From: DASSJM01 sp036280655
Lineage (GTDB): Bacteria > Actinomycetota > UBA4738 > HRBIN12
DNA: 64,000 nucleotides
Direction of reading: 5' to 3'
NCBI GenBank assembly: GCA_036280655.1
Contig: DASUQI010000041.1
Coordinates: 157,910 to 221,909 of the forward strand
The translations under genes and the position numbers were made by a program. The notes under the pieces are model-generated. The model was not told the DNA's origin, ran no database searches, and saw only the letters and a program-made list of their open reading frames with translations. Of this stretch, positions 47,504 to 56,532 are shown piece by piece. The stretch's first letter is position 1; each line of letters begins with the position of its first letter.

Positions 47504-47534
47504 GGCGAGTGCTCTACCTCTGAGCTAAGCGCCC
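47463..47534 (-). tRNA. tRNA-Val (anticodon UAC)
   Basis: 72 bases on the minus strand fold as a standard tRNA: acceptor GGGCGCT with AGCGCCC, D arm GCTC-AGAGGTA-GAGC, anticodon arm CTCGC-CTTACAA-GCGAG with anticodon TAC, T arm GAAGG-TTCGAGT-CCTTC, discriminator A. CCA is not encoded. It overlaps the amidase end (antisense) and the first 10 bases contain the stop codon of the upstream zinc-ribbon gene. Confidence 0.97.
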
Positions 47535-47821
47535 GTCCATACCGACTCGACCGGCTCCCCTCGCACGTGCCCGCACGCCCGGCACACCACCTGCCCCAGC
47601 ATCGCCGACAGCCGCGTGGCGCCGCACGCCTCGCACCGGTCGAGCTGTACCGCCCAGTCCGGCCGCTCTTCCTGACAAGACGGGCAGACCAGCACCTGGT
47701 GACCGTTCGAGGTCGCCCGGACCCACGGCCGCTCCCGCTTGTCCGGGTCGTAGGTCGGGCGTCCGCACAGGAAGCAGGTCGGCTGGTGCTCCGGCGCCAC
47801 GGGTTCGTCGATCGAGCCCAT
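47525..47821 (-). CDS. Zinc-ribbon protein with three CxxC pairs
   Basis: A 98-residue protein with CFLCGRP, CPSCQEE, CEACGAT and CRACGH: four CxxC pairs able to hold two zinc ions. Positions in order are about 16, 46, 64 and 81. ATG 47821 is 9 bases after TATCCT (47831-47836). Its TAG stop (47525-47527) lies inside the tRNA-Val gene on the same strand, so message and tRNA must share bases. Function unknown. Confidence 0.72.
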   Translation of the reverse strand: MGSIDEPVAPEHQPTCFLCGRPTYDPDKRERPWVRATSNGHQVLVCPSCQEERPDWAVQLDRCEACGATRLSAMLGQVVCRACGHVRGEPVESVWTGA

Positions 47822-47929
47822 CGACGCGAAAGGATATCCAGGAAGGGCCTCGTCCAATCGTCGACCGGCGAACCGAGTCTCTCGGCCTCGAGCATGGACT
47901 CCTAGGATGGCCTCAAGGAGGTGCTCGTC

Positions 47930-48394
47930 ATGGACCAGCCACACGCACAGCACGGGGTGCTGAAGACGGTCGAGGCGGCGGGCGACGTGAGCGTGGAGCG
48001 CGCGCTCGTCGGCGTGGTCAGCGCCCGGGACGTCTCGATCCGGCAGGCGGCAGCCGGACCGGTGGCCACCCAGGGGAACGTATTCGTGACCTACGGGGGT
48101 TGCGGCCCGGCGCTCGTGGGCGGCGACCTCACGATCCGGCAGGGCGGCTGCGGGCCGACGATCGTCCGGGGGAACGTTTCGTTCGAGCAGGGCGGGACCC
48201 AGAGCGTGCTCGCCGCCGGGAACGTGACGGTCGGACGGGGCGGCTTCGTCGGGCTCGTCGCGTCGCCGAAGGTGACGATCGAGGACGGCGCGAGGGTGCT
48301 GATGGCAAAGCCCCTGGTCTTCGCGGCGGGCGCGGCGGTCGGGGCGCTCGCAGCGCTCGTGTCGGCGAAGCGCCGCGGCCGGTCCGAGACCTAG
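47930..48394 (+). CDS. Beta-helix-like repeat protein with C-terminal membrane helix
   Basis: A 154-residue protein. Residues 10-115 repeat a short strand pattern (AAGDVSVERALVGVV, SARDVSIRQAAAGPV, VGGDLTIRQGGCGPT, VRGNVSFEQGG, AAGNVTVGRGGFVGLV), as in right-handed beta-helix or bactofilin-like proteins. Residues 125-148 form one membrane helix followed by basic residues. ATG 47930 has AAGGAGG 8 bases upstream and TAGGAT further up; GTG 47921 is possible. It faces the related membrane protein at 48798-49796. Confidence 0.65.
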   Translation: MDQPHAQHGVLKTVEAAGDVSVERALVGVVSARDVSIRQAAAGPVATQGNVFVTYGGCGPALVGGDLTIRQGGCGPTIVRGNVSFEQGGTQSVLAAGNVTVGRGGFVGLVASPKVTIEDGARVLMAKPLVFAAGAAVGALAALVSAKRRGRSET

Positions 48395-48801
48395 GGGGAC
48401 TCGGCCTCCGCGAGCCGCTGCGCGAGCACCGGCAGCATCGCGACCGCCACGCGCGGCTCGCGGTCGAGGAGCTCGGAGAACTCCTTGCGGCCGATCGCGA
48501 GGCCCTTCACCGGCGTCGAGGCGCGCACGCGCGCGATCCGCCCCACGTCCGCGAGCAGCGCGAGCTCGCCGAAGAACTCCCCCGGCCCGAGCTCGACCGG
48601 ACCCGTCGGGAGCTGGACCACGACGGTGCCCTCGGTGATGAGGAACATCCCCGAGCCGGGCTGGCCGTGCTCGGCGAGGACGTGACCGGCCGGGACCTCG
48701 AACTCGGTCGCGAGCTCGGCGCAGAGCTTCAGCGCCGAGTCGTCCATCGGTGCCATCAGCGGCACGCCGCGGAGCCGTTCGACCGCCCCCGGTTCGCTCA
48801 C
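48391..48801 (-). CDS. Cyclic nucleotide-binding domain protein
   Basis: A 136-residue single-domain protein with the cNMP-binding (CRP-like) fold: VPAGHVLAEHGQPGSGMFLITEGTVVV, the phosphate-binding cassette GPGEFFGELALLADVGRIARVRAST and a final helix. The cassette has the FGELAL core and Arg of true cAMP binders (R..A). No DNA-binding or transport domain. GTG 48801 overlaps the stop of the upstream bactofilin-like gene (GTGA). Confidence 0.85.
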   Translation of the reverse strand: MSEPGAVERLRGVPLMAPMDDSALKLCAELATEFEVPAGHVLAEHGQPGSGMFLITEGTVVVQLPTGPVELGPGEFFGELALLADVGRIARVRASTPVKGLAIGRKEFSELLDREPRVAVAMLPVLAQRLAEAESP

Positions 48802-49796
48802 AACCCCACCCCTTCCTGTCCGGCCTCCCGTTCGACGAGCACGCCCTCGGCCGTCGTCGCGCCGATCTCGGCCTCGACCCGCTCGCGCGGGACCGGCATC
48901 TTCCCACCCGTACGGTGGCGGCCGCCTCCGCCGCGGGCCCTCCAGATCGCGAGGAGCGCCGCGCCGAGGCCGAACACCGCGCCCGCAACCCAGACGAACC
49001 CACCGACGTAGGGGATCGCGGCCACGGCGGCCAGGATCGTCCACCCGATCAGGAACGCCGTCACCCGGCCGTGCGGCTCCGGCCAGAGCACCCGCCCGAG
49101 CGTGAACGCGCTCCACGACACACCGATCGAATACAGGAAGAAGAGCGCGAGGAGCAGACCCAGCCCGAGCGGCAGGCCCACGAGCGTGATGATCGCGACC
49201 GCGCCCCCGAGCGGCAGCGCGACGACCGTGAGCGCTCCCCAGCCGAGGGAGCCCCACGGCCGCGCGCGAGCGACGTTCGCGACGGCGTCGGCCCCCCGTG
49301 GCGCGAAGAGCAGGAGCAACAGTCCGAGTCCCAGGACCGAGGCCCAGATCGCGAGCCAGGAGGCGAACCGCCCGAGCGCCTCGATCGGGCCACGGAGGGC
49401 GAATGTGGCACCCTCGCGAACGTCGCCGTCCACCAGCGCGCCGGCCTCCACCCGCACGCGACCGTGCGCGAGGACGTCCCCGCCCACGTGCGCCGACGGG
49501 CCGAGGGTGACCGGGCCGTCCACGCTCACGACCGAGCCGCTCACCTGCCCGGTGACGAGGATCCGACCGTCGATAACGACGACGTCGCCTCGGGCGATGC
49601 CGGCCACGGTCGCGGTCCCGTGCAGGACGACGACCTGGCCCGCCTCCTCGCCGCGCCGGACCGACACGTCCCCCGACAGCACGATCTGATCGCGGGGCGC
49701 CTCCACGATCTCGTCGGTCTGCGCGGCGGCGGGGGCCGCGATCGACAGGACGAGCGCGCCCACGAGCGCGGCCGATGCTCTCCGGGGATACCGCAC
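48798..49796 (-). CDS. Bactofilin-like polymer-forming domain membrane protein
   Basis: A 332-residue exported protein: signal peptide (ASAALVGALVLSIAAPAAAQ), a repeat beta domain (VVVLHGTATVAGIARGDVVVIDGRILVTGQVSGSVVSVDGPVTLGPSAHVGGDV) like the polymer-forming cytoskeletal domain, then four membrane helices (about residues 150-300) and a basic tail. GTG 49796 is 7 bases after TAGGAT (49804-49809), which overlaps the ATG at 49805, so GTG is preferred. It is coupled to the cNMP-binding gene. Confidence 0.78.
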   Translation of the reverse strand: MRYPRRASAALVGALVLSIAAPAAAQTDEIVEAPRDQIVLSGDVSVRRGEEAGQVVVLHGTATVAGIARGDVVVIDGRILVTGQVSGSVVSVDGPVTLGPSAHVGGDVLAHGRVRVEAGALVDGDVREGATFALRGPIEALGRFASWLAIWASVLGLGLLLLLFAPRGADAVANVARARPWGSLGWGALTVVALPLGGAVAIITLVGLPLGLGLLLALFFLYSIGVSWSAFTLGRVLWPEPHGRVTAFLIGWTILAAVAAIPYVGGFVWVAGAVFGLGAALLAIWRARGGGGRHRTGGKMPVPRERVEAEIGATTAEGVLVEREAGQEGVGL

Positions 49797-49879
49797 GGTG
49801 CGCATCCTACCGGCGCTCTCTCGCCGCCCAGACGGTTGCGCGGTCAGACCGTGTCCGGTCTTCGCGATACCGTGAGGCG

Positions 49880-52800
49880 GTGAGCCTCGACCGCTTCTCC
49901 CCCGCCGTCCGCGCCTGGTTCGGGTCGACGTTCGATGCGCCGACGCCGGCCCAGGAGCAGGGCTGGCCCGCGATCGCCGAGGGCGGCCACTCGCTGATCC
50001 TCGCGCCCACCGGCTCGGGCAAGACGCTCGCCGCGTTCCTCTGGGCGCTCGACCGGCTGATGACCGAGTCCCCGCCCGCGGCCGAGCGCCGGTGCCGGGT
50101 GCTGTACGTGTCGCCGCTCCGTGCGCTCGCCGTGGACATCGAGAAGAACCTGCGGGCGCCGCTCGCCGGGATCTCCCTGGCCGCAGAACGCCTCGGCGAG
50201 CACGTCCACGAACCGACGGTCGCGATGCGCACCGGCGACACGCCCGCGGCCGAGCGCCGGCGGATCCAGACCCGGCCACCCGACGTGCTCATCACCACCC
50301 CGGAGTCGCTCTACCTTATGCTGACATCGCAGGCCCGCGAGGTCCTACGGAGCGTCCGATGGGTGATCGTCGACGAGATCCACGCGCTCGCGGGCGGCAA
50401 GCGCGGCGCGCACCTCGCGCTCTCGCTCGAGCGGCTCGAGGAGATCGCGCACCAGCCGCCGCAGCGGATCGGCCTGTCGGCGACGCAGCGTCCGCTCGAG
50501 GAGATCGCGCGGTTCCTGGGCGGGCAGACGCACGAAGGGCCGCGCGAGGTCACGATCGTGGACGCCGGCCACCGCAAGCCGATGGAGGTCGGGGTCGTCG
50601 TCCCGGTCGAGGACATGGCCGAGCTCTCCGACGTCGCCGAGACCCCGCAGCGCATGCCGGCGATGGAGGGTCCCGCGACCCCCGGGACGGCGCCGCCCCG
50701 CGCCTCGATCTGGCCGGCGATCCATCCGCGGCTCCTCGAGCTGATCCACACCCACCGGTCGACGATCGTGTTCGTGAACGCCCGGCGCCTCGCCGAACGG
50801 CTTGCCGCGCGACTGAACGAGCTCGCCGGCGAGGAGCTCGTGCGCGCGCATCACGGTTCGATCGCGCGGGAGCAGCGGCTCGAGATCGAGGACCAGCTGA
50901 AGCGCGGCACGCTGCGGGCGATCGTCGCAACGAGCTCGCTCGAGCTCGGCATCGACATGGGCGCGGTGGACCTCGTGATCCAGGTCGAGTCGCCGGGGTC
51001 GGTCAGCCGTGGGCTCCAGCGGATCGGCCGCGCCGGCCACCAGGTCGGCGAGCCGTCACGCGGCACGGTCTTCCCGAAGTACCGCGGCGATCTGTTGGAA
51101 GCGACGGTCGTCGTCAAGCGGATGCTCGAGGGTGCGATCGAGGAGACGCGCTACCCGCGCAACCCGCTCGACGTTCTCGCGCAGCAGCTCGTCGCGATGT
51201 GCGCGATGGACGAGTGGTCCCTCGAGGACCTCGGGCGGGTCGTCCGTCGCGCGGCCAACTTCTCCGATCTCGGTGACGAGCTGCTCCACAACGTCCTCGA
51301 CCTGCTGAGCGGGAGGTATCCGGCGGACGGGTTCTCGGAGCTCCGCCCGCGGATCGTGTGGGACCGGAAGACCGACCGGCTCCGCGCGCGCGAAGGTGCG
51401 GGGCGGATCGCGATCGCGTCCGCGGGCACGATCCCCGACCGCGGGCTCTTCGGAGCGTTCACGACCGACGGCCGTCGCGTCGGCGAGCTCGATGAGGAGT
51501 GGGTGTACGAGAGCCGCCGCGGCGAGGTGTTTGTGCTCGGCGCCAGCTCGTGGCGGATCGAGGACATCACGCTCGACCGCGTGATCGTCTCGCCGGCGCC
51601 GGGGCAGCCCGGGAAGATGCCGTTCTGGCATGGCGACAAGCCCGGCCGGCCGATCGAGCTCGGCCGCGCGCTCGGCGAGACCACGCGTGAGCTCGCGGCG
51701 GCGCCGCACGACCGCGCGATCGAACGACTCAGGACCGAGTTCGGGCTCGACGAGCTCGCCTCGGAGAACCTCACCGCCTACCTCGAGGATCAGAGGGACG
51801 CGACCGGCGTCGTCCCCGACGACCGCACGATCGTCGTCGAGCGCTTCCCCGACGAGCTCGGCGACTGGCGCGTGTGCGTGCTGTCGCCGTTCGGTGCGCG
51901 GGTGCACGCCCCATGGGCGATGGCGATCGAGGCCCGCATGTCCGAACACTCGGGGCTCGACGTGCAGGTCCTGTGGAGCGACGACGGCATCGCGATCCGG
52001 CTGCCCGAATCCGAGGAGCGGATCCCGGTCGAGGACCTGCTGTTCGACCCCGAGGACGTCGAACGACTGGTCGTCGAACGCCTCCCGGCGACCGCGATGT
52101 TCACGACGGTCTTCCGGGAGGCTGCGGCACGCGCACTGCTCCTCCCCCGCCGCACGCCGGGCCGCCGAACCCCGCTCTGGCAGCAGCGACGCCGCGGCGC
52201 CGACCTGCTCGAGGTCGCGTCGAAGCACCCGACCTTCCCGATCCTGCTCGAGGCGACGCGGGAGGTCCTGCGCGACGTGTTCGACGTGCCCTCGCTGAGG
52301 GAGATCCTCGGCGAGATCCGGTCGCGGAAGATCCGCGTGGTCACCGTCGACACGGCGCGCTCGTCGCCGTTCGCGCAGTCGCTCCTGTTCACGTGGATCT
52401 CGGTCTACATGTACGAGTACGACGCTCCGCTCGCCGAGCGCCGGGCCGCGGCGCTCGCACTCGACCGCGACCTGCTGCGCGAGCTCCTCGGCGCCGAGGA
52501 CCTCCGGGAGCTGATCGACCCCGCGGCCCTCGACGCGCTCGAGCTGGAGCTGCAGCACCTCGCGGCGCCGCGCCGAGCGCGGAACGCCGACGACGCGCAC
52601 GACCTCCTCCGCCGGCTCGGCGATCTCACCGTCGAGGAGGCCAGAGCTCGCGCGGTCGGCGACGCGGCGAGTTGGCTCGCCGAGCTCGAGCGCGGCACCC
52701 GTGCGATCCGCCTCCACGTCACCGGCGAGGAACGGTTCGTCGCGATCGAGGACGCGGCGCGGTACCGGGACGCACTCGGGGCGGCGCTCCCCGTCGGCGT

Positions 52801-54289
52801 CCCCGCGGCGTTCACCGAGCCCGAACCGGCGCCGCTCGAGTCGCTCGTCGCGAGGTACGCGAGGACGCACGGGCCGTTCCTCGCGCGGGACGTCGCCGTT
52901 CGCCTCGGCCTCACCGAGGACCGCGTGAGCGGAGCCCTGGCGGCGCTCGAGGGCCGAGAGAAGGTCGTGCGCGGCGAGTTCCGTCCCGACGGGCTCGAAC
53001 GCGAGTGGTGCGACGCCGACGTCCTGCGGATGCTTCGGCGCCGGTCCCTGGCCGCGCTTCGCCGCGAAGTCGAGCCGGTGGACGCCGCGACCCTCGGCCG
53101 GTTCCTGCCCGAGTGGCAGGCCGCGACCCGGCCACGGAGCGGGCCGCCGGCGCTGCTCGAGACGATCGGCCAGCTCCAGGGTGCGGCGATCCCGGCGTCG
53201 ATCCTCGAGACCGACGTGCTCCCCTCACGGATCCGGGGTTTTCGACCGGCGGACCTCGACGCGCTCTGCGCGAGCGGCGACGTCGTCTGGGTTGGCGCCG
53301 GCGGGATCGGCGCCGACGACGGCCGGATCGCCCTCGGGTTCCGCGACGACCTCCGCCTGCTCGTCACCCGGCCGTCGGAGGCGCCGTCCGGTCGAGTGCA
53401 GGACGCGCTGCGGTCCCATCTCGAGGAGCGGGGGGCGTCGTTCTGGCCGGAGCTCTACGCCTCGGCGGGGATCCCGGACGAGCGTGTCGTCCTCGACGCG
53501 CTGTGGGACCTCGTCTGGGCCGGCGAGGTCACGAACGACACCCCCGCGCCGCTCCGCGCGTACCTCGTGCGGCACCGCCGCAAGGCCGCCCGGCAGAGGG
53601 GGAAGCCGCGGCCGGGTGCCCTGCGGCAGGCCGGGCCGCCGGCGGCCGCCGGCCGATGGTCGCTCGCGGCGTCCGTCCTCCGCCCCGAGCCCACGCCGAC
53701 CGAGAGCGCCCACGCGCGTGCGATGCAGCTGCTCGAACGCCACGGGGTCGTGACGCGCGAGGCGGTCGCCGCCGAGGGCATCCCGGGCGGGTACGCCGGC
53801 GTCTACGCGGTCCTTCGGGCGCTCGAGGAGTCCGGGAAGGTCCGCCGCGGCTACTTCGTCGACGGACTCGGGGCGGCGCAGTTCGCGCTCCCGGGCGCCG
53901 TCGACCGGATCCGCGAGCTCCGCGATGCTTCCGGCGAGACGTCGGTGCACGTCCTCGGCGCCGCCGACCCGGCGCAGCCGTACGGCGCCGCGCTCGCCTG
54001 GCCGCAGAACGCCGGGCGGCCGGCGCGCGTCTCCGGCGCCTACGTCGTCCTCGCGGACGGGAACGCTGCCGCCTACGTGGAACGCGGCGCCCGGACGCTG
54101 CTGACGTTCCCTGCCGGCTCGGAGGGCTCGTGGGTGGATGCGGTCGCCTCGCTCGTCAAGGACGGGCGGCTCCGCAGGATCGAGCTCACGAGGATCGACG
54201 GCGCGCCGGTCGTCGAGTCGCCGTTCGCCGAGGCGCTGCGAATGGCCGGGTTCGTCGAGGGCTACCGGGGTCTCGCTCTGCGAGGCTGA
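49880..54289 (+). CDS. lhr: Long Lhr-type ATP-dependent DNA helicase
   Basis: A 1469-residue superfamily 2 helicase. Motif I APTGSGKT (43-49), DEIH box in VDEIHALAGGKRGAHL, motif III GLSATQRPLEEIARF, motif VI GLQRIGRAGHQVGEPSRGTVFPKYRGDLLE; then the winged helix and beta-barrel of the Lhr core, and the long C-terminal domain (about residues 860-1469) found in mycobacterial Lhr. These translocate 3' to 5' and unwind RNA-DNA hybrids in mycobacteria. GTG 49880 is exactly 6 bases after TACCGT. Two charged tracts (KAARQRGKPRPG) sit near residue 1240. Confidence 0.96.
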   Translation: MSLDRFSPAVRAWFGSTFDAPTPAQEQGWPAIAEGGHSLILAPTGSGKTLAAFLWALDRLMTESPPAAERRCRVLYVSPLRALAVDIEKNLRAPLAGISLAAERLGEHVHEPTVAMRTGDTPAAERRRIQTRPPDVLITTPESLYLMLTSQAREVLRSVRWVIVDEIHALAGGKRGAHLALSLERLEEIAHQPPQRIGLSATQRPLEEIARFLGGQTHEGPREVTIVDAGHRKPMEVGVVVPVEDMAELSDVAETPQRMPAMEGPATPGTAPPRASIWPAIHPRLLELIHTHRSTIVFVNARRLAERLAARLNELAGEELVRAHHGSIAREQRLEIEDQLKRGTLRAIVATSSLELGIDMGAVDLVIQVESPGSVSRGLQRIGRAGHQVGEPSRGTVFPKYRGDLLEATVVVKRMLEGAIEETRYPRNPLDVLAQQLVAMCAMDEWSLEDLGRVVRRAANFSDLGDELLHNVLDLLSGRYPADGFSELRPRIVWDRKTDRLRAREGAGRIAIASAGTIPDRGLFGAFTTDGRRVGELDEEWVYESRRGEVFVLGASSWRIEDITLDRVIVSPAPGQPGKMPFWHGDKPGRPIELGRALGETTRELAAAPHDRAIERLRTEFGLDELASENLTAYLEDQRDATGVVPDDRTIVVERFPDELGDWRVCVLSPFGARVHAPWAMAIEARMSEHSGLDVQVLWSDDGIAIRLPESEERIPVEDLLFDPEDVERLVVERLPATAMFTTVFREAAARALLLPRRTPGRRTPLWQQRRRGADLLEVASKHPTFPILLEATREVLRDVFDVPSLREILGEIRSRKIRVVTVDTARSSPFAQSLLFTWISVYMYEYDAPLAERRAAALALDRDLLRELLGAEDLRELIDPAALDALELELQHLAAPRRARNADDAHDLLRRLGDLTVEEARARAVGDAASWLAELERGTRAIRLHVTGEERFVAIEDAARYRDALGAALPVGVPAAFTEPEPAPLESLVARYARTHGPFLARDVAVRLGLTEDRVSGALAALEGREKVVRGEFRPDGLEREWCDADVLRMLRRRSLAALRREVEPVDAATLGRFLPEWQAATRPRSGPPALLETIGQLQGAAIPASILETDVLPSRIRGFRPADLDALCASGDVVWVGAGGIGADDGRIALGFRDDLRLLVTRPSEAPSGRVQDALRSHLEERGASFWPELYASAGIPDERVVLDALWDLVWAGEVTNDTPAPLRAYLVRHRRKAARQRGKPRPGALRQAGPPAAAGRWSLAASVLRPEPTPTESAHARAMQLLERHGVVTREAVAAEGIPGGYAGVYAVLRALEESGKVRRGYFVDGLGAAQFALPGAVDRIRELRDASGETSVHVLGAADPAQPYGAALAWPQNAGRPARVSGAYVVLADGNAAAYVERGARTLLTFPAGSEGSWVDAVASLVKDGRLRRIELTRIDGAPVVESPFAEALRMAGFVEGYRGLALRG

Positions 54290-54293
54290 CCGA

Positions 54294-54806
54294 TCAGTCG
54301 GACGTCGCGCGGCCGAGTCGCGCGCGGACGTGCGACATCAGCGGGACGTCGCGCATCGCCATGTGCGTCTCGTTCGTCATCGCGTCGCCCCGGACCTCGA
54401 TCCGCCGACGGAGCTCGGTCACATGACCCGCGGTCGTCGTGAGCCCCACGGCGGTCGACGCGACCTCGATGACCTCGCCCGCGACCGTGCCCTCCGCGAT
54501 CTCCGTGATCCCGAGCGGGTGCGCCAGCACGAGCTCGACGCGGCCGGGACCGGCGGGACGCACGAACCCGCGCTCGAGATGCACCGGCGAGCCGTCGTCG
54601 AGCGACCACGACCGGTGCGTGTACACGAGGTAGTTGTCGCCGACGTCCTCGAACGCGACCTCTTCGCCGTAGCGGAACGGCTCGGTGCTCGGCCACTCGC
54701 CGTCGCCCTCGCCTCGCCAGGTACCGAGCAGGAACGCCACCTCGCCGAGGTCGGGATGGAGCTCCGGGGTCGCGGCGAACGCATCCGAGTGCGGGACGGT
54801 CTCCAC
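54294..54806 (-). CDS. Nitrobindin-like haem-binding beta-barrel protein (DUF1794/THAP4-like)
   Basis: A 170-residue protein with the family start LLGTWRGEGDGEWPSTEPFRYGEEV (GxWxGxG) and a C-terminal His in SHVRARLGR, the haem ligand position of nitrobindins. They hold ferric haem and react with NO or peroxynitrite. GTG 54806 is exactly 6 bases after TAGCGT (54813-54818). It is convergent with lhr and divergent from the MOSC gene. Confidence 0.9.
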   Translation of the reverse strand: METVPHSDAFAATPELHPDLGEVAFLLGTWRGEGDGEWPSTEPFRYGEEVAFEDVGDNYLVYTHRSWSLDDGSPVHLERGFVRPAGPGRVELVLAHPLGITEIAEGTVAGEVIEVASTAVGLTTTAGHVTELRRRIEVRGDAMTNETHMAMRDVPLMSHVRARLGRATSD

Positions 54807-54858
54807 GGCCGAACGCTATCACGCACCCACTCGCTGCCCAGTTGGTAGCGTGAGCCCG

Positions 54859-55632
54859 ATGGCACGGGTCGCGCGGTTCAACGTCACGCCGGTGAAGTCG
54901 ACCTCGCTGCATCATCCCGACCGGCTGCGGTTCGACGCGCGGGGCGCGATCGGCGACCGCCGCTTCTTCTTCGTCGACGGCGACGGCAAGCGGTTCTCGG
55001 GCGCGACGAAGGCCCCGATCCTGCCGGTGGTCTCGGCGTACGACGAGGATCGCGACCATCTCGAGCTGCGGCTCCCCGACGGCGTCGTGGTCTCCGGACG
55101 GCCCGAGGCCGACGGCGAAGCGCTCTTCGTCGACTTCTACGGACGGAGGGTGTCCGCGCGCGTCGTCGACGGGGACTTCACCGAGGCGCTCTCGCGCTAC
55201 GCGGGCCACGAAGTCCGGCTCGCGCGGCCCGACCGACAGGGCGACGCGCTCGACGTTCGGCCGGTGACCCTCGTCTCGCTCGAATCCGTCGCGGAGCTCG
55301 CGGAGCATGGTGGCCACGACGGCACGCTGGACCCGGGGCGGTTCCGGATGACGATCGAGATCGAGGGTGTCTCTCGGCCGCACGAGGAGGACTCTTGGGC
55401 GGGGCGTGAGGTCCGGGTCGGCGAGGTGCTCCTGCGGGTCGGGACGCCGGTCCCCCGGTGCGTCGTCACCACGCTCGACCCGGCGACCGGCAAACGCGAC
55501 TTCCCGACCCTGCGCGTGATCCGCGATTACCGGGGCCTGAACGCCGAACGCGAGCTCGAGTTCGGGGTGTATGCGGAGGTCGTTCGGCCGGGCGAGGCTC
55601 GGGTGGGCGACCCGGTCGAACCGATCGAGTAG
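54859..55632 (+). CDS. MOSC-domain protein
   Basis: A 257-residue protein: N-terminal MOSC_N beta barrel (residues 1-100, FNVTPVKSTSLHHPDRL) and C-terminal MOSC domain with the conserved Cys in PVPRCVVTTLDPATG. MOSC proteins bind molybdenum cofactor and carry sulfur or reduce N-hydroxylated compounds. ATG 54859 is 7 bases after TAGCGT. The substrate is not known. Confidence 0.92.
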   Translation: MARVARFNVTPVKSTSLHHPDRLRFDARGAIGDRRFFFVDGDGKRFSGATKAPILPVVSAYDEDRDHLELRLPDGVVVSGRPEADGEALFVDFYGRRVSARVVDGDFTEALSRYAGHEVRLARPDRQGDALDVRPVTLVSLESVAELAEHGGHDGTLDPGRFRMTIEIEGVSRPHEEDSWAGREVRVGEVLLRVGTPVPRCVVTTLDPATGKRDFPTLRVIRDYRGLNAERELEFGVYAEVVRPGEARVGDPVEPIE

Positions 55633-55688
55633 GAGCAGCCGTCGACGAGATGGTTCGGCGGGCGCCCGGCCGGGTATGAGCCCGACCC

Positions 55689-55892
55689 GTGCTCGAGATC
55701 CAGCTCCCCGCAATCTACCGAGCTCAATCCGCGGCGCCCGACGGCGAGGACGTTCCGCAGGTCGCCGGAACAGCAGGGCTGCGCGAGGACCGCGGGTTCG
55801 AGTCCTCGGCCCGGCCGCTCCGAACGGTCCCGGCGGCTGCCCCACCGATCGAGGAGGACGACGTCGGGCTCGACCCGGGCCTCGTGTCGTGA
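55689..55892 (+). CDS. Small hypothetical ORF
   Basis: A 67-codon ORF from GTG 55689, mostly Pro, Ala, Glu and Arg with no known motif. Its TGA overlaps the start of the next small gene (GTGA, 55889-55892). That overlap is its main support; it may not be translated. The DNA also looks faintly like a tRNA (see rejected items). Confidence 0.3.
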   Translation: MLEIQLPAIYRAQSAAPDGEDVPQVAGTAGLREDRGFESSARPLRTVPAAAPPIEEDDVGLDPGLVS

Positions 55893-56086
55893 CCGATGAG
55901 GACGTCGTCTCGATCGATGAACTGCTCGTCTGGGAAGGCACCGATGAGCAAGGACCAATCGATACGCGGATCGGGCGGCTCGCCTCGTTGCTCGGCATCG
56001 CGGCGGTGCTGATCGCGGTGTTGGTCCTCGTGCTCGCCGCCGGCACTGACGTGACTTCGTTGTTCCGGTCGCTCCCCGGTTCCTGA
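55889..56086 (+). CDS. Small single-helix membrane protein
   Basis: A 65-residue protein: acidic N-terminus (TDEDVVSIDELLVWEG), one membrane helix (LASLLGIAAVLIAVLVLVLAAG), and a short tail. GTG 55889 overlaps the preceding small ORF. Function unknown. Confidence 0.45.
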   Translation: MTDEDVVSIDELLVWEGTDEQGPIDTRIGRLASLLGIAAVLIAVLVLVLAAGTDVTSLFRSLPGS

Positions 56087-56212
56087 ACGTCATCGAGTCG
56101 GTCACGCCGGTGCGGCCACGGCCATCCACAGAGACGACCGACGACGTCGCAACTTCCGCTCCAATCTCGCGGAACAGGTCCGATCACGGCGTCCGGTCCT
56201 CCTCGTGATCCA

Positions 56213-56380
56213 TCAAGGAACGTGTCCTGGGTCCGTACCGAGCAGGAGCACGGTGGTGATGACCCCGCAGATCACGATGACGCCCGCGCTCATGACGGCG
56301 ATACCCGGAGCGGGCAGCGTTGGCCTTCGCGGATCGCCGCGTCCATCGCCCGCCAGCGGCGGCCTGCTCCGTTCGCTCAT
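56213..56380 (-). CDS. Small membrane protein ORF
   Basis: A 55-residue ORF (ATG 56380): Arg/Pro-rich start MSERSRPPLAGDGRGDPR, then one membrane helix (IAVMSAGVIVICGVITTVLLLG). No ribosome site of note. Support is weak; the region 56087-56532 otherwise shows nothing convincing. Confidence 0.35.
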   Translation of the reverse strand: MSERSRPPLAGDGRGDPRRPTLPAPGIAVMSAGVIVICGVITTVLLLGTDPGHVP

Positions 56381-56532
56381 CCCGCACCCCACTCTCGGCC
56401 AGGTGCCCGCAACATACCGGCCTACACCGCTCGGAGCGTCGGGTCCTCGTCCTGAGAGCTGGTCCACCTCGTAGTCGATTCAACAGGCTCCGGTCACACG
56501 CCGGCGCGCCCTTCGGCGCCGGGGCGAGCGGT

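Noticed and set aside
52405..53367. Ser/Arg-rich open frame antisense to lhr
   Set aside because: Low-complexity shadow; the lhr frame is intact across it.
55700..55830. tRNA-like words (GAGCTCAATCC and GGTTCGAGTCC)
   Set aside because: The would-be acceptor, D and T stems do not pair, and spacing is wrong; at best a remnant, so no tRNA is called.
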